The notes under the pieces: model-generated
Database searches by the model: none
What the model saw: only the letters and a program-made list of their open reading frames with translations
What the model was told of the DNA's origin: nothing
Program-made: the position numbers and the translations under genes
Source: Pseudogemmobacter lacusdianii
Lineage (GTDB): Bacteria > Pseudomonadota > Alphaproteobacteria > Rhodobacterales > Rhodobacteraceae
Direction of reading: 5' to 3'
NCBI RefSeq assembly: GCF_030848395.1
Contig: NZ_JAVDBT010000009.1
Span: 62,001 to 126,000, forward strand
Length of the DNA stretch: 64,000 bases
Part shown: positions 22,358 through 31,268 of the stretch, piece after piece
Position numbering within the stretch: the first letter of the stretch is position 1
Layout: each line of letters begins with the position of its first letter

Positions 22358-23652
22358 GCACGCCTTACTGGTCAATGCGCCGCCCGCTGCTTTTGGGCGC
22401 CGTCACCTTGCTCCTCCTCTTGGGCGGCTTTGGCCTTTGGGCCACCACGACAGAGCTTTCTGGCGCCATCGTCTCGCCCGGCCGCATTGAGGTGGAGCTG
22501 AACCGACAGATCGTCCAGCACCCCGATGGCGGCGTTGTCGCTGCGATCGAGGTGGTCGAAGGGGCCAGCGTCCGCGCAGGCGATGTGCTGATCCAGCTGG
22601 ACGGCACGCTGCTGCAATCTGACCACGCGCTCTTACGCGATCAGATGCAAGAGCTTGCCGCCCGCCGCGCCCGGCTTTTGGCCGAACGCGATGGGCTGGA
22701 CGCCCCGAGCTTTCCGGCTGAGCTGCAGGCCCTTGCCGCGGAACTGCCCGCGATGGCCGATCTGATCGACGGCCAGACCCGGCTTTTTGCGGCCCGCCGC
22801 GCCACCTTTACCACCACCAATGACCAGCTGGGTCGCCGCATCGACCAGATCACCGCGCAGATCGGCGGCATCGATGCCCAGATCACCGCCTTGGACAGCC
22901 AGCTGCGGCTGATCCGTGATGAGCTGACCGCCCAGCGCGCGCTTTTGGCCAAGGGTTTGGCGCAGGCCTCTGCCGTGCTGGCGCTGGAACGCGAAGAGGC
23001 GCGGCTGCAAGGCCAAGCGGGTGAACAACACGCCGCCCGCGCCCAAGCCGAAGGCCGCGTCACCGAGATTGAGCTTGAGATCGTTCGCCTCACCGGCGCC
23101 CGCATCGAAGAGGCCGAGCGTGAGTTGCGCGAGATCGGCCCCTTACTGATGGAACGGGCCGAAAAACTGGCCGTGGTGCAAGAGCGCATCGCCCGGCTCG
23201 ACCTCCGCGCCCCGGTCTCGGGCGTGGTGCTGGGGCTGGCCGTCACCACCCCCCGCGCGGTGATCCGCCCCGCCGATGCGGTGCTTTACATCGTGCCGCA
23301 AGACCGCCCCTTGCTGATCACCACCCAAATCCCGCCAATCCATGTTGACCAAATCTACATCGGCCAGCCGGTCGAGCTGGTCTTCTCGGCCTTCAGCGCC
23401 CGCGATACCCCGCATCTTAAGGGAAAAGTCTCGGTCGTCTCGGCCGATGCCTTCACCGATCCCGCCACCCATGCCGCCTTTTACCGGGCCGAGATCCTGC
23501 TTGATCCCGGTGAAATCGCCAAATTGGGTGGTCAATCCCTGCTTCCCGGCATGCCGGTTGAGGCCTTCATCCAGACCGAGGCGCGCACGCCACTCGCCTA
23601 TCTCATCAAGCCCTTCACCGATTACTTTGCGCGCGCTTTTCGCGAAAGCTAG
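22354..23652 (+). CDS. type I secretion membrane fusion protein (PrtE/HlyD family)
   Basis: A 432-aa HlyD-family adaptor with one N-terminal membrane helix (about residues 10-32), a long alpha-helical hairpin (about 90-280, rich in Ala/Gln/Arg/Glu heptads) and flanking lipoyl/beta-barrel segments (APVSGVVLGLAV, LLPGMPVEAFIQ). It links the ABC exporter to an outer-membrane TolC-like channel, which must be encoded elsewhere. Its ATG overlaps the ATPase stop, so the two proteins are produced together. No downstream gene is linked. Confidence 0.93.
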   Translation: MSTPYWSMRRPLLLGAVTLLLLLGGFGLWATTTELSGAIVSPGRIEVELNRQIVQHPDGGVVAAIEVVEGASVRAGDVLIQLDGTLLQSDHALLRDQMQELAARRARLLAERDGLDAPSFPAELQALAAELPAMADLIDGQTRLFAARRATFTTTNDQLGRRIDQITAQIGGIDAQITALDSQLRLIRDELTAQRALLAKGLAQASAVLALEREEARLQGQAGEQHAARAQAEGRVTEIELEIVRLTGARIEEAERELREIGPLLMERAEKLAVVQERIARLDLRAPVSGVVLGLAVTTPRAVIRPADAVLYIVPQDRPLLITTQIPPIHVDQIYIGQPVELVFSAFSARDTPHLKGKVSVVSADAFTDPATHAAFYRAEILLDPGEIAKLGGQSLLPGMPVEAFIQTEARTPLAYLIKPFTDYFARAFRES

Positions 23653-23918
23653 GCCTGCCCCTACGGCATCATCCGCAAGGATCACGCGATGCGTCCAAAT
23701 CCCTGCGGCATAACGCAGCGGAACAAGTCAAATCCGGCTTTTAGAATGGATTTCCCACGCACAATCACCCAATCTAAACCCCTTAGTTCTGTTGAAGATT
23801 TCGTGGGTTCCCCCATCGCTCCCCCGCCTAGAAAGCTCTGCTTGCTCATTCGGGGCGCAGATGATCCAAGGCAGGCGCAACGACAACGGGCCGACCCGGC
23901 TCTGATCAACAGGCTTAC

Positions 23919-24953
23919 ATGACTGATTCCTCTGCTTTGAATTCCGCCCAAAAATCGGCCCGCGAATGGCTCAGCACGCTGGCCCGCTACCGTGAACCCT
24001 CGACCCGCCGCAGCCTGTTCGAGCTGGCTGCCACCTTGGTGCCCTTCTTGGCACTTTGGGTACTGGCTTGGATGGCACTTTCGGTCAGCCCTTGGCTGGC
24101 ACTCGCAGTCGCGGTGCTGAACGGCGGCTTTTTGGTGCGGATTTTCATCATCCAGCATGATTGCGGCCACGGCTCTTTTCTGGCCAACCGTCGCGCGCAA
24201 GATTGGGTTGGGCGCATCCTTGGCGTGCTGACGCTGACGCCCTATGCCGTCTGGCGCCGCTGCCATTCGATCCACCACGCCACCCATGGCAACCTTGACC
24301 AGCGCGGCATCGGCGATGTGCTGACCCTCACGGTCGAGGAATACCGCGCGCGCTCACGCTTTGGTCGGCTGATGTACCGGATCTACCGCCACCCGGTGGT
24401 GCTCTTCGTGCTGGGGCCAAGCTACCTCTTCATCTTGCAAAACCGCCTGCCGATGGGGCTGATGAAATCGGGCTGGCGCTATTGGACCTCGGCTATGGGC
24501 ACCAATGCGATGATCGGCATCGCGGTCGGGCTGATCATCTGGTTCGGCGGGCTCGCGCCGGTGCTCTTGATCCTGCTGCCGACCTCGGTGATCGCCGCCA
24601 CCATCGGCGTCTGGCTCTTCTACGTCCAGCACCAGTTCGAAGACACCCATTGGGCCAAGGCAGAGGATTGGCAGCTGCACCATGCCGCACTTGAGGGCAG
24701 CTCGCATTACGTCCTGCCGCAACCTCTGCGCTGGCTGTCGGGCAATATCGGCATCCACCATGTGCACCACCTTTACTCTCGCATCCCCTTCTACCGGCTG
24801 TCGGAAGTTTTGCGCGATCACCGCGAGCTGGCCGAGGCCAAGCGCCTCACCATCCTGGAAAGCATCCGCAATGCGCGCCTGCATCTCTGGGATGAGGCCG
24901 AGGGCCGCCTGACCTCTTTCGCCGAGGCACGCCAACGCTATGGCATCGCCTAA
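23919..24953 (+). CDS. membrane fatty acid desaturase
   Basis: A 344-aa integral-membrane di-iron desaturase. The three histidine boxes are present: HDCGH (residues 80-84), HSIHH (116-120) and HHVHH (280-284), with about four to six membrane helices between them. It would introduce a double bond into acyl chains of membrane lipids or a related substrate; regiospecificity cannot be read from sequence. The gene is monocistronic: 266 bp separates it from the secretion genes and a hairpin follows. Confidence 0.93.
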   Translation: MTDSSALNSAQKSAREWLSTLARYREPSTRRSLFELAATLVPFLALWVLAWMALSVSPWLALAVAVLNGGFLVRIFIIQHDCGHGSFLANRRAQDWVGRILGVLTLTPYAVWRRCHSIHHATHGNLDQRGIGDVLTLTVEEYRARSRFGRLMYRIYRHPVVLFVLGPSYLFILQNRLPMGLMKSGWRYWTSAMGTNAMIGIAVGLIIWFGGLAPVLLILLPTSVIAATIGVWLFYVQHQFEDTHWAKAEDWQLHHAALEGSSHYVLPQPLRWLSGNIGIHHVHHLYSRIPFYRLSEVLRDHRELAEAKRLTILESIRNARLHLWDEAEGRLTSFAEARQRYGIA

Positions 24954-24979
24954 GCCTTTGAGAGGCATCACAATCTGAC

Positions 24980-25012
24980 AAGGGCCGCCGCAAAACCTGC
25001 GCGCGGCCCTTC
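24980..25012 (+). terminator. hairpin terminator after the desaturase gene
   Basis: AAGGGCCGC and GCGGCCCTT pair around a 14-base loop and are followed by TCTTCTTTG, 26 bp past the stop. Confidence 0.7.
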
Positions 25013-25089
25013 TTCTTTGCCGCCGCGCCTTTGCCCCGCTTGCCCGGACCCGCCGCCCTCGCTAGGGTCAGGGCCATAGGAGAACCCAT

Positions 25090-25551
25090 ATGTCCGATAT
25101 CGAATCCCGCTTGGCCGAGCTTGGCGTCACTTTGCCCGACGCTCCGGCCCCCGCCGCCAACTATGTGCCCTTCGTCACCGTGGGCAATCTGGTCCATATT
25201 TCGGGCCAAATCTCGCAAGATGAAAACGGCATGATCAAAGGCCGCCTCGGCGATGATATGAGCATCGAAGACGGCGCTGCCGCCGCCAAACGCTGCGCCA
25301 TCTCGCTGCTCGCCCAGCTGAAAAAAGCTGCCGGAGGCGATCTGTCGCGCGTCTCCCGCGCCGTCAAACTGACCGCATTTGTCAATTCGACCCCGGATTT
25401 CCTGGACCAGCCGAAAGTGGTCAATGGTGCGTCGGACTTCCTCGTCGCCGCTTTGGGCGATGCGGGCCGTCACGCCCGCTCCGCCGTCTCGGCAGCCTCG
25501 CTGCCCTTCGGCGTTGCCGTTGAAATCGAAGGCATTTTTGAGCTGAAATGA
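25090..25551 (+). CDS. RidA family protein (YjgF/YER057c/UK114)
   Basis: A 153-aa cytoplasmic RidA-type protein, belonging to the longer subgroup (SRLAELGVTLPDAPAPAANYVPFV). Classical RidA hydrolyses reactive 2-aminoacrylate imines; the catalytic arginine of the archetype lies in a C-terminal RSAV-like block, and here the sequence reads ARSAVSAASLPFGVAVEIE. The substrate of this subgroup is not established. The start ATG at 25090 follows AGGAGAACCC. It overlaps the next gene by ATGA. Confidence 0.88.
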   Translation: MSDIESRLAELGVTLPDAPAPAANYVPFVTVGNLVHISGQISQDENGMIKGRLGDDMSIEDGAAAAKRCAISLLAQLKKAAGGDLSRVSRAVKLTAFVNSTPDFLDQPKVVNGASDFLVAALGDAGRHARSAVSAASLPFGVAVEIEGIFELK

Positions 25552-26333
25552 TGCAAGAACCCCGGAGAACCCCGCTTCCCTCCGGGTTTCTGACCCGGCC
25601 CATCGCCCATCGCGCTTTGCATGATCGGGCGGCGGGCCGGATTGAAAATTCCCCCGCCGCGATCCGCGCCGCCATCGCGCATGGCTACGCGATCGAGATC
25701 GACCTACAGCTCAGCCGCGACGGCGTGGCGATGGTCTTTCATGATGAAACGCTTGAGCGGCTGACGGATGAGACCGGCTTCGTCTCCGAACGCAGCGCGA
25801 CGGAGCTCGGCCAAATCCGCCTCAAAGACAGCAGCGAGAACATCCCAACGCTCACCGAAGTGCTCAAGATCGTCGCGGGCCAAGTGCCGCTTCTTATTGA
25901 AATCAAAGACCAAAGCCTTGTGATGGGCCCGACCGATGGCAGGCTTGAGGCCGCCACCGCCAAGGCGCTCGCAGCTTACACGGGCGAAGTCGCGCTCATG
26001 TCCTTCAACCCCGCCTGCATCTACCATCTGGCCAAACTCGCGCCCAATCTGCCGCGCGGCCTCACCACCGCCGCCTATGACGAAGAAAGCTGGGCGCCGC
26101 TGCCGCCTGAGGCTTGCGAGCATTTCCGCGCCATCCCGGATTACGACGCCACCCTCTCCAGCTTCATCAGCCATGAAGCCGCCGATCTCGCTTCCCCCCG
26201 CGTGGCCGAACTCAAAGCCAGCGGTGCCGATATCCTATGCTGGACCATCCGCTCCGCCGCCGAGGAAACCAAAGCCCGGGCCGTTGCGCAAAACGTCACC
26301 TTCGAAGGCTACCTCTCGCCCCTTCCCGCCTAA
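25548..26333 (+). CDS. ugpQ: glycerophosphodiester phosphodiesterase
   Basis: A 261-aa cytoplasmic GDPD-family TIM barrel that hydrolyses glycerophosphodiesters to glycerol-3-phosphate and an alcohol. Catalytic signatures are IAHRALHD near the N-terminus, YAIEIDLQLSRDG (metal-binding Glu/Asp) and VFHDETLERLT; a later IEIKDQ also fits. No signal peptide, as in UgpQ rather than GlpQ. It starts inside the ridA stop (ATGA). A repeat element follows the stop. Confidence 0.93.
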   Translation: MMQEPRRTPLPSGFLTRPIAHRALHDRAAGRIENSPAAIRAAIAHGYAIEIDLQLSRDGVAMVFHDETLERLTDETGFVSERSATELGQIRLKDSSENIPTLTEVLKIVAGQVPLLIEIKDQSLVMGPTDGRLEAATAKALAAYTGEVALMSFNPACIYHLAKLAPNLPRGLTTAAYDEESWAPLPPEACEHFRAIPDYDATLSSFISHEAADLASPRVAELKASGADILCWTIRSAAEETKARAVAQNVTFEGYLSPLPA

Positions 26334-26347
26334 TCCGCCAAGCCGCC

Positions 26348-26403
26348 CCCATTTTCTGTCTGCCAAATATCCTGCGGGGGTGCGGGGGCGCAAAGCCCCC
26401 GCC
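26348..26403 (+). repeat. intergenic AAATAYYCC/hairpin element, copy 3
   Basis: CATTTTCTGTCTG..AAATATCC, then GGGGGTGCGGGGGCGCAAAGCCCCCGCC, which folds as GCGGGGGC/GCCCCCGC. It begins 15 bp after the ugpQ stop, in the same direction. Confidence 0.75.
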
Positions 26404-26444
26404 GAAAACAACCGCCTCCGGCTCCCCAAAGGACCACGCCCGGA

Positions 26445-27602
26445 ATGAGTGACCCAGCCGCGCAAATCACCCTCCTCGACAGCCTGACCGAGATCTCAGC
26501 CGCCGAATGGGACGCGATGGCCGCACCAGAACAGACGAGCGGCCGCCCCGAAGACCCTTTCACCACCCACCGTTTCCTCCTCGCCCTCGAGACCTCCGGC
26601 TCCACCGGCAAAGGCACCGGCTGGCTGCCGAAACCCTTGATCTTGCAGCAAAACGGCAAACCCTCCGCCGCCTTGCCAATGTTCGTGAAAACCCACAGCC
26701 AAGGCGAATATATCTTCGACCACTCTTGGGCGGACGCCTATAGCCGCGCCGGCGGGCAATATTACCCCAAACTGCAGGTCGCCGCCCCCTTCACCCCGGT
26801 CCCCGGCCGCCGCTTCCTTGGACCAGACGCTTTCCGCAAGCCCCTCGCCTCCGCCGCCGTGGCCCTGACGGAGGGCAACGGCCTCTCCTCACTGCACATC
26901 ACCTTCTGCACCCCCGAAGAGGCCCGCGACCTTGCCGGCCACGAAACCCTTCTTCACCGCATAACTCACCAATATCACTGGCAAAACAACGGCTACGCCT
27001 CTTACGAAGACTTCCTCTCCGACCTCTCCAGCCGCAAACGCAAAGCCCTGCGCAAAGAGCGCCAAAGCGCCACCTCTGCCGGCCTCACCATCCGCGCCCT
27101 CACCGGCGACGCGATCGAGCCGCAGCATTGGGACGCCTTCTGGGCTTTCTACCAAGACACCGGCGCGCGCAAATGGGGCCGGCCCTATCTCACCCGCACC
27201 GCTTTTGACGCTCTCCACGCCACGATGCGGCAAGACATGCTCTTGGTCCTCGCCTTTGACGGCGAACGCCCCATCGCCGGCGCCCTCAATTTCATCGGCA
27301 GATCGGCGCTTTACGGCCGCTATTGGGGCGCCATCGAAGACCACCCAGCACTGCATTTCGAACTTTGCTACCATCAGGCCATCGACTGGGCCATCGCCCA
27401 TGGCCTGCAACGGGTCGAAGCCGGCGCGCAGGGCGATCACAAACTCGCCCGCGGCTATCTGCCGGTTGAGACCCATTCGCTGCACTACATCACCGACCCG
27501 GGTTTCCGCCGCGCCGTGGCCGACTACCTCACGCAAGAATCCCGCGCCGTCACCGAAGAGATCGCCGCCCTCGCCAGCTACGGCCCCTTCCGCCAATCCT
27601 AA
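26445..27602 (+). CDS. FemAB/GNAT-fold acyltransferase-like protein
   Basis: A 385-aa soluble protein with the layout of the peptidogalycan biosynthesis/recognition group (DUF482, COG3146), a double GNAT-like fold related to FemAB aminoacyl transferases. Motifs seen are HSWADAYSR, the basic SSRKRKALRKERQ block, GARKWGRPYLT, and the C-terminal RVEAGAQGDHKLARGYLPV. Substrate is unknown; family members are thought to move acyl or aminoacyl groups. The 3' end has strongly C-biased third positions. The start ATG at 26445 has no strong ribosome site. Confidence 0.85.
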   Translation: MSDPAAQITLLDSLTEISAAEWDAMAAPEQTSGRPEDPFTTHRFLLALETSGSTGKGTGWLPKPLILQQNGKPSAALPMFVKTHSQGEYIFDHSWADAYSRAGGQYYPKLQVAAPFTPVPGRRFLGPDAFRKPLASAAVALTEGNGLSSLHITFCTPEEARDLAGHETLLHRITHQYHWQNNGYASYEDFLSDLSSRKRKALRKERQSATSAGLTIRALTGDAIEPQHWDAFWAFYQDTGARKWGRPYLTRTAFDALHATMRQDMLLVLAFDGERPIAGALNFIGRSALYGRYWGAIEDHPALHFELCYHQAIDWAIAHGLQRVEAGAQGDHKLARGYLPVETHSLHYITDPGFRRAVADYLTQESRAVTEEIAALASYGPFRQS

Positions 27603-27618
27603 ATGTCCCGGAGCCCCA

Positions 27619-27993
27619 ATGCCCGCATCTAAACTCACCGAGGCCGAACGCCAAACCGCCCTGCCCCCCTTGGCCGAAACTGGCTGGGCCGCGATCCCAA
27701 ACCAAGATGCAATTCGCAAGATCCTGAAATTCAAAAGCTTCTCCGAGGCTTGGGCCTTCATGACCCGCACAGCCCTCCGCGCCGAAAAGACCAACCACCA
27801 CCCCGAATGGTCCAACAGCTACAATGTCGTCGACATCACCCTGACCACGCATTCCTGCCAAGGCCTCAGCCAACTCGACATCGACCTCGCCACATTCATC
27901 GACAAGATCACCCCCCAAGCCGAGGTCCAGCGCAACCACGGCGAGCCGGTCTCCTCGCTCTGCCAAGCCCGTTACGCCACCCGCCAAGCCTAA
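27619..27993 (+). CDS. phhB: 4a-hydroxytetrahydrobiopterin dehydratase (PCD/DCoH)
   Basis: A 124-aa pterin-4a-carbinolamine dehydratase, which recycles the pterin cofactor after aromatic amino acid hydroxylation. The signature histidines are in EKTNHHPEWSNSYNVVDI followed by LTTHSC. It starts 16 bp after the FemAB-like gene, so co-transcription is likely. Compared with typical members of about 100 residues it has a C-terminal extension of roughly 20 residues (after ATFIDKI) of unknown role. No phenylalanine hydroxylase gene is in the window. Confidence 0.92.
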   Translation: MPASKLTEAERQTALPPLAETGWAAIPNQDAIRKILKFKSFSEAWAFMTRTALRAEKTNHHPEWSNSYNVVDITLTTHSCQGLSQLDIDLATFIDKITPQAEVQRNHGEPVSSLCQARYATRQA

Positions 27994-28021
27994 AAAAGCC
28001 GCGCCCATAGACGCGGCCTTT
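27994..28021 (+). terminator. terminator after phhB
   Basis: The stop codon runs into AAAAAGCCGCG, a seven-base loop, CGCGGCCTTT. A short stem with an incomplete T-tract. Confidence 0.7.
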
Positions 28022-28023
28022 CT

Positions 28024-28078
28024 CATTTTCTGCCCCTAAATATCCTCAGGGGGTCTGGGGGCAGAATGCCCCCAGCGC
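28024..28078 (+). repeat. intergenic AAATAYYCC/hairpin element, copy 4
   Basis: CATTTTCTGCCCCTAAATATCC, then AGGGGGTCTGGGGGCAGAATGCCCCCAG; the last part folds as CTGGGGGCA/TGCCCCCAG. It lies directly after the phhB terminator and abuts the 3' end of the convergent peroxiredoxin gene. Confidence 0.75.
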
Positions 28079-28086
28079 CGGCCAGC

Positions 28087-28575
28087 TCAAAGCTGCGCCA
28101 ACAGTGCTTCACCGCCCGAAATCTCACAAACCCCAGCCGATTCTTCCAAGTTCAAGAACTTGACCACACCATCCTCGGCATAAAGCGAATAGCGCTTGGA
28201 GCGGTCGATGAAGCCAATCGCCGGCACGGAAAATTCCATCCCCACAGCCTTGGTGAAAGACGAATCCGCATCCGCCAGCATCGTGATCCCAGCCGCCGCA
28301 GCGCCGGTATCCTTGCCCCAAGCCTGCATCACAAACGCATCATTGACCGAAACGCAGATCACCTCATCCACGCCTTTTTCGGCCAAAGCCGCGCGCACCC
28401 GCATGAAGCTTGGCACATGCGCGGTCGAGCAGGTGCCGGTATAGGCCCCCGGCAGACCGAAAATCACCACTTTGCGCCCGGCCAGCTTATCGGCCAGCGC
28501 CACCGCCTCGGGACCATTTGCCCCCACTTGCGACAGGGTGGCCGCGGGCAGCTTCTCTCCGACTGCAATCGTCAT
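28087..28575 (-). CDS. peroxiredoxin, Prx5 family
   Basis: A 162-aa cytoplasmic thiol peroxidase of the Prx5/AhpE-like group. The peroxidatic cysteine is Cys49 in GLPGAYTGTCSTAHVPSF. A second cysteine, Cys150 near the C-terminus (GVCEIS), is where atypical 2-Cys Prx5 proteins keep the resolving cysteine, so an intramolecular disulfide cycle is likely. Other family residues are in VSVNDAFVMQAWGK. AGGAAAGGAAG lies before the ATG at 28575. It is divergent from the FAD oxidoreductase gene. Confidence 0.93.
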   Translation of the reverse strand: MTIAVGEKLPAATLSQVGANGPEAVALADKLAGRKVVIFGLPGAYTGTCSTAHVPSFMRVRAALAEKGVDEVICVSVNDAFVMQAWGKDTGAAAAGITMLADADSSFTKAVGMEFSVPAIGFIDRSKRYSLYAEDGVVKFLNLEESAGVCEISGGEALLAQL

Positions 28576-28663
28576 TTTCGTCTTCCTTTCCTCAGGGCCC
28601 GCATTGCGCGGGATGCCCCACGGTTATAGGGTCAGCCCCGCGCTTTGCCAGAGGGGGAATGTG

Positions 28664-29866
28664 ATGCGGGTGGTGATCGTCGGTGCCGGTCAAGCAGGGG
28701 CCGCGCTCGCGGCAAAACTGCGGGCCTTGGGCCATACGGGTGAGATCGTGATGATCGGCGATGAGCCCTCTCCCCCCTATCAGCGCCCGCCTTTGTCCAA
28801 GGCCTATCTCCTTGGCGAGATGGAAGAAGAGCGTCTCTGGCTGCGCTCGGCCGAGTTCTATGCCGAGAACAATATCACTCTGCGCCTGGGCCAAAAGGTC
28901 ACCGCCATCTCACCCGCCGCGAAGACCGTGACCTTGGGCGATGAGGTCCTCTCTTACGACCATCTTGCCCTCACCACCGGCTCCACCCCGCGCATTCTGC
29001 CCGCTGCCATGGGCGGCACTCTGCAAGGCGTCTATGCCGTGCGCACTTTGGCGGATGTCGATGCGATGCGGGGCGAGTTCCAGCCCGGTCGCCGCGCCGT
29101 CATCGTCGGCGGCGGCTATATCGGGCTTGAGGCGGCTGCTGTCGCCGCGAAACTCGGCGTCCATGCCACCGTGTTGGAGATGGCCCCTCGCATCTTGCAA
29201 CGCGTGGCCGCACCCGAAACCTCGGCCTATGTCGCCGCCCTCCACCGCAGCCACGGCGTTGAAATCTTGGAAGAAACCGGCCTCGACCGGCTCTTGGGTG
29301 AAACCCGCGTCACCGGCGTGCTGCTCGCCAATGGCACCGAACTTCCAGCCGATTTCGTCATCACCGGCGTTGGCATCCTACCCAACGACCAACTCGCCGC
29401 CGCAGCCGGCCTTACCATCAACAACGGCATCGAGACCGACGCCCAAGGCCGCACCTCTGACCCTGCGATCTGGTCGGCCGGCGATTGCGCCTCCTTCCCC
29501 TATCGCGGCAGCCGCATCCGGCTGGAATCCGTCGGCAATGCCATAGATCAGGCTGAGACCGTCGCCGCCAATATCCTCGGGCAAGGCAAAGACTACCAAG
29601 CCAAACCTTGGTTCTGGTCCGACCAGTTTGACCTCAAACTGCAAATCGCCGGGCTCAACTCCGGTTATGACCGCATCGTGACCCGCCCGAGCGAAGGCGC
29701 CTCGGTCTCTTTCTGGTACTATCGTGGCGACGAACTCCTCGCCGTCGATGCAATGAATGACCCGCGCGCCTATATGGTCGGCAAGCGCTTGATCGAGGCT
29801 GGAAAATCCCCCTCGCCAGAGCTGCTCGCCCAGACCCCCGAACTTAAGGATCTCTTGAAAGCATGA
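28664..29866 (+). CDS. FAD/NAD(P)-dependent ferredoxin (rubredoxin) reductase-like oxidoreductase
   Basis: A 400-aa flavoprotein of the BphA4/putidaredoxin reductase type that passes electrons from NAD(P)H to a ferredoxin-like carrier. It has the N-terminal FAD fold (VVIVGAGQAGAALA), the YQRPPLSKAYLLG block, the NAD fold VIVGGGYIGLEAA, the WSAGDCASF motif and the C-terminal reductase domain. The ATG at 28664 follows GAGGGGG. It overlaps rsmD by ATGA. The electron acceptor gene is not adjacent, so the pathway is open. Confidence 0.9.
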   Translation: MRVVIVGAGQAGAALAAKLRALGHTGEIVMIGDEPSPPYQRPPLSKAYLLGEMEEERLWLRSAEFYAENNITLRLGQKVTAISPAAKTVTLGDEVLSYDHLALTTGSTPRILPAAMGGTLQGVYAVRTLADVDAMRGEFQPGRRAVIVGGGYIGLEAAAVAAKLGVHATVLEMAPRILQRVAAPETSAYVAALHRSHGVEILEETGLDRLLGETRVTGVLLANGTELPADFVITGVGILPNDQLAAAAGLTINNGIETDAQGRTSDPAIWSAGDCASFPYRGSRIRLESVGNAIDQAETVAANILGQGKDYQAKPWFWSDQFDLKLQIAGLNSGYDRIVTRPSEGASVSFWYYRGDELLAVDAMNDPRAYMVGKRLIEAGKSPSPELLAQTPELKDLLKA

Positions 29867-30441
29867 GGATCATCGGCGGTGCCAGACGCGGGCTGATCTT
29901 GGCCGATGTGGGAGCCGGAGACGCCGCCGCACATTTGCGGCCCACCTCAGACCGGGTGCGCGAATCCATCTTCAACCTCTTGATTAACGGCGGCCACACC
30001 GGCCCATCGGGCGGCAATCCCGTCACCGGTGCGCGGGTCTTGGACCTTTTCGCCGGCACCGGCGCCTTGGGGCTTGAGGCTTTGTCACGCGGTGCCAGCC
30101 GCATCGCTTTCGTCGATGACGGCACCGCCGCCCGCGCCCTCCTGCGCAGCAATATCGAGAAGATGCAGGCGATGGGCAGCACCGATGTCTGGCGCCGCGA
30201 TGCCACCAAGCTCGGCCCCAATCGCGGCCCGGGCTATGACCTCATCTTCCTCGACCCGCCTTACGGCAAAGCCTTGGGCGAGGCCGCTTTGGCCTCGGCC
30301 ATAGCCGGAAACTGGCTCAGCCCCGGCGCGCTTGTGGTCTGGGAGGAAGGCACGCCCCCCCTGCCCCCCGAAGGCTTCGCCCAACTCGACCAGCGCAAAT
30401 ACGGCGACACTTTCGTCACGCTTCTGCGCGCCCCCGGCTGA
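29863..30441 (+). CDS. rsmD: 16S rRNA (guanine-966-N2)-methyltransferase
   Basis: A 192-aa RsmD methyltransferase that modifies G966 of 16S rRNA in the assembling 30S subunit. Motifs are MRIIGGARRG at the N-terminus, RPTSDRVRESIFNLL, the SAM-binding DLFAGTGALGLEALSRG, and the catalytic FLDPPYG. The start overlaps the oxidoreductase stop (ATGA). The HAD hydrolase follows after 26 bp. Confidence 0.96.
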   Translation: MRIIGGARRGLILADVGAGDAAAHLRPTSDRVRESIFNLLINGGHTGPSGGNPVTGARVLDLFAGTGALGLEALSRGASRIAFVDDGTAARALLRSNIEKMQAMGSTDVWRRDATKLGPNRGPGYDLIFLDPPYGKALGEAALASAIAGNWLSPGALVVWEEGTPPLPPEGFAQLDQRKYGDTFVTLLRAPG

Positions 30442-30467
30442 CCCGCAAAGTCTCGAAGGATCCCGCC

Positions 30468-31133
30468 ATGCCCCTGCCCCAGCCGCCGAAAGCGGTGATC
30501 TTCGATTGCGACGGCGTGCTCGTGGACAGCGAGGGCCCGACCTTCGCGCTGCTCCTCACGAACCTCGCCCAACACGGCCTGCCACTGACGCTCCACGCAC
30601 TTGAGACCGACTACATCGGCGGCACGATTGAGACCGTCGCCACCCGCGCCCGCGCCGCCGGCGCCAATCTGCCAACAACTTGGGTCGCCGATTTCTACAC
30701 CGAGATGTATGCGATGCTCGCCAATGGCACCCCGCTGATGGCAGGCGTGCCCGGCCTTCTAGACCGGCTCGACGCGGCCAAGATCCCCTTTGCCGTCGCC
30801 TCCAACGGCTCTTCACAAAAGATGCAGATCACCCTTGGCCAGCACGGGCTCTTGCCGCGCTTCCGCGCCGCGCTCTCCGGCCCCGAGATCGGCGCCCCAA
30901 AGCCCGCCCCCGATGTGTTCCTTGCCGCCGCAAAGGCGTGCGGAGCCGCCCCGGCTGAGTGCGTGGTGATCGAAGACAGCCCCACCGGCGCCCGTGCCGC
31001 CCTCGCCGCCCATATCCCCTGCCTCGGCTACGCCCCGCATGGCCCCGACACTGCCACCGCCAAAGCCCTCACAGACCTCAACATCCCGCTTTTCCACAGC
31101 ATGGATGACCTCCCCCGCCTCCTCACCCTCTGA
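30468..31133 (+). CDS. HAD-superfamily hydrolase (beta-phosphoglucomutase/phosphatase-like)
   Basis: A 221-aa cytoplasmic HAD subfamily IA enzyme. Motif I is FDCDGVLVDSEGP with the nucleophilic Asp, motif II VASNGSSQKM, motif III the Lys in GAPKPAPDVF, and motif IV VIEDSPTGARAA. The four-helix cap lies between motifs I and II. It could be a sugar-phosphate phosphatase or a phosphoglucomutase-like enzyme; the substrate cannot be assigned. It sits behind rsmD and is followed by a repeat element. Confidence 0.9.
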   Translation: MPLPQPPKAVIFDCDGVLVDSEGPTFALLLTNLAQHGLPLTLHALETDYIGGTIETVATRARAAGANLPTTWVADFYTEMYAMLANGTPLMAGVPGLLDRLDAAKIPFAVASNGSSQKMQITLGQHGLLPRFRAALSGPEIGAPKPAPDVFLAAAKACGAAPAECVVIEDSPTGARAALAAHIPCLGYAPHGPDTATAKALTDLNIPLFHSMDDLPRLLTL

Positions 31134-31134
31134 C

Positions 31135-31190
31135 CCATTTTCTGTCCAAAAATATCCCACGGGGGTCCGGGGGTGTGAAACCCCCGGCCG
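31135..31190 (+). repeat. intergenic AAATAYYCC/hairpin element, copy 5
   Basis: CATTTTCTGTCCAAAAATATCC, then ACGGGGGTCCGGGGGTGTGAAACCCCCGG, folding as CCGGGGGT/ACCCCCGG. It starts one base after the HAD gene stop, in the same direction. Confidence 0.75.
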
Positions 31191-31268
31191 CCATCCGCCC
31201 CCTGACGCCGCGTCCCAGATGACAGCCCCCGCGCCCTTCGCCATGCTCATCCGCAAGGGAGATCGCCA

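Noticed and set aside
27205-27618. N-terminal extension of phhB back into the preceding gene
   Set aside because: The frame is open by chance through the FemAB-like gene; homology to the dehydratase starts at the ATG at 27619.
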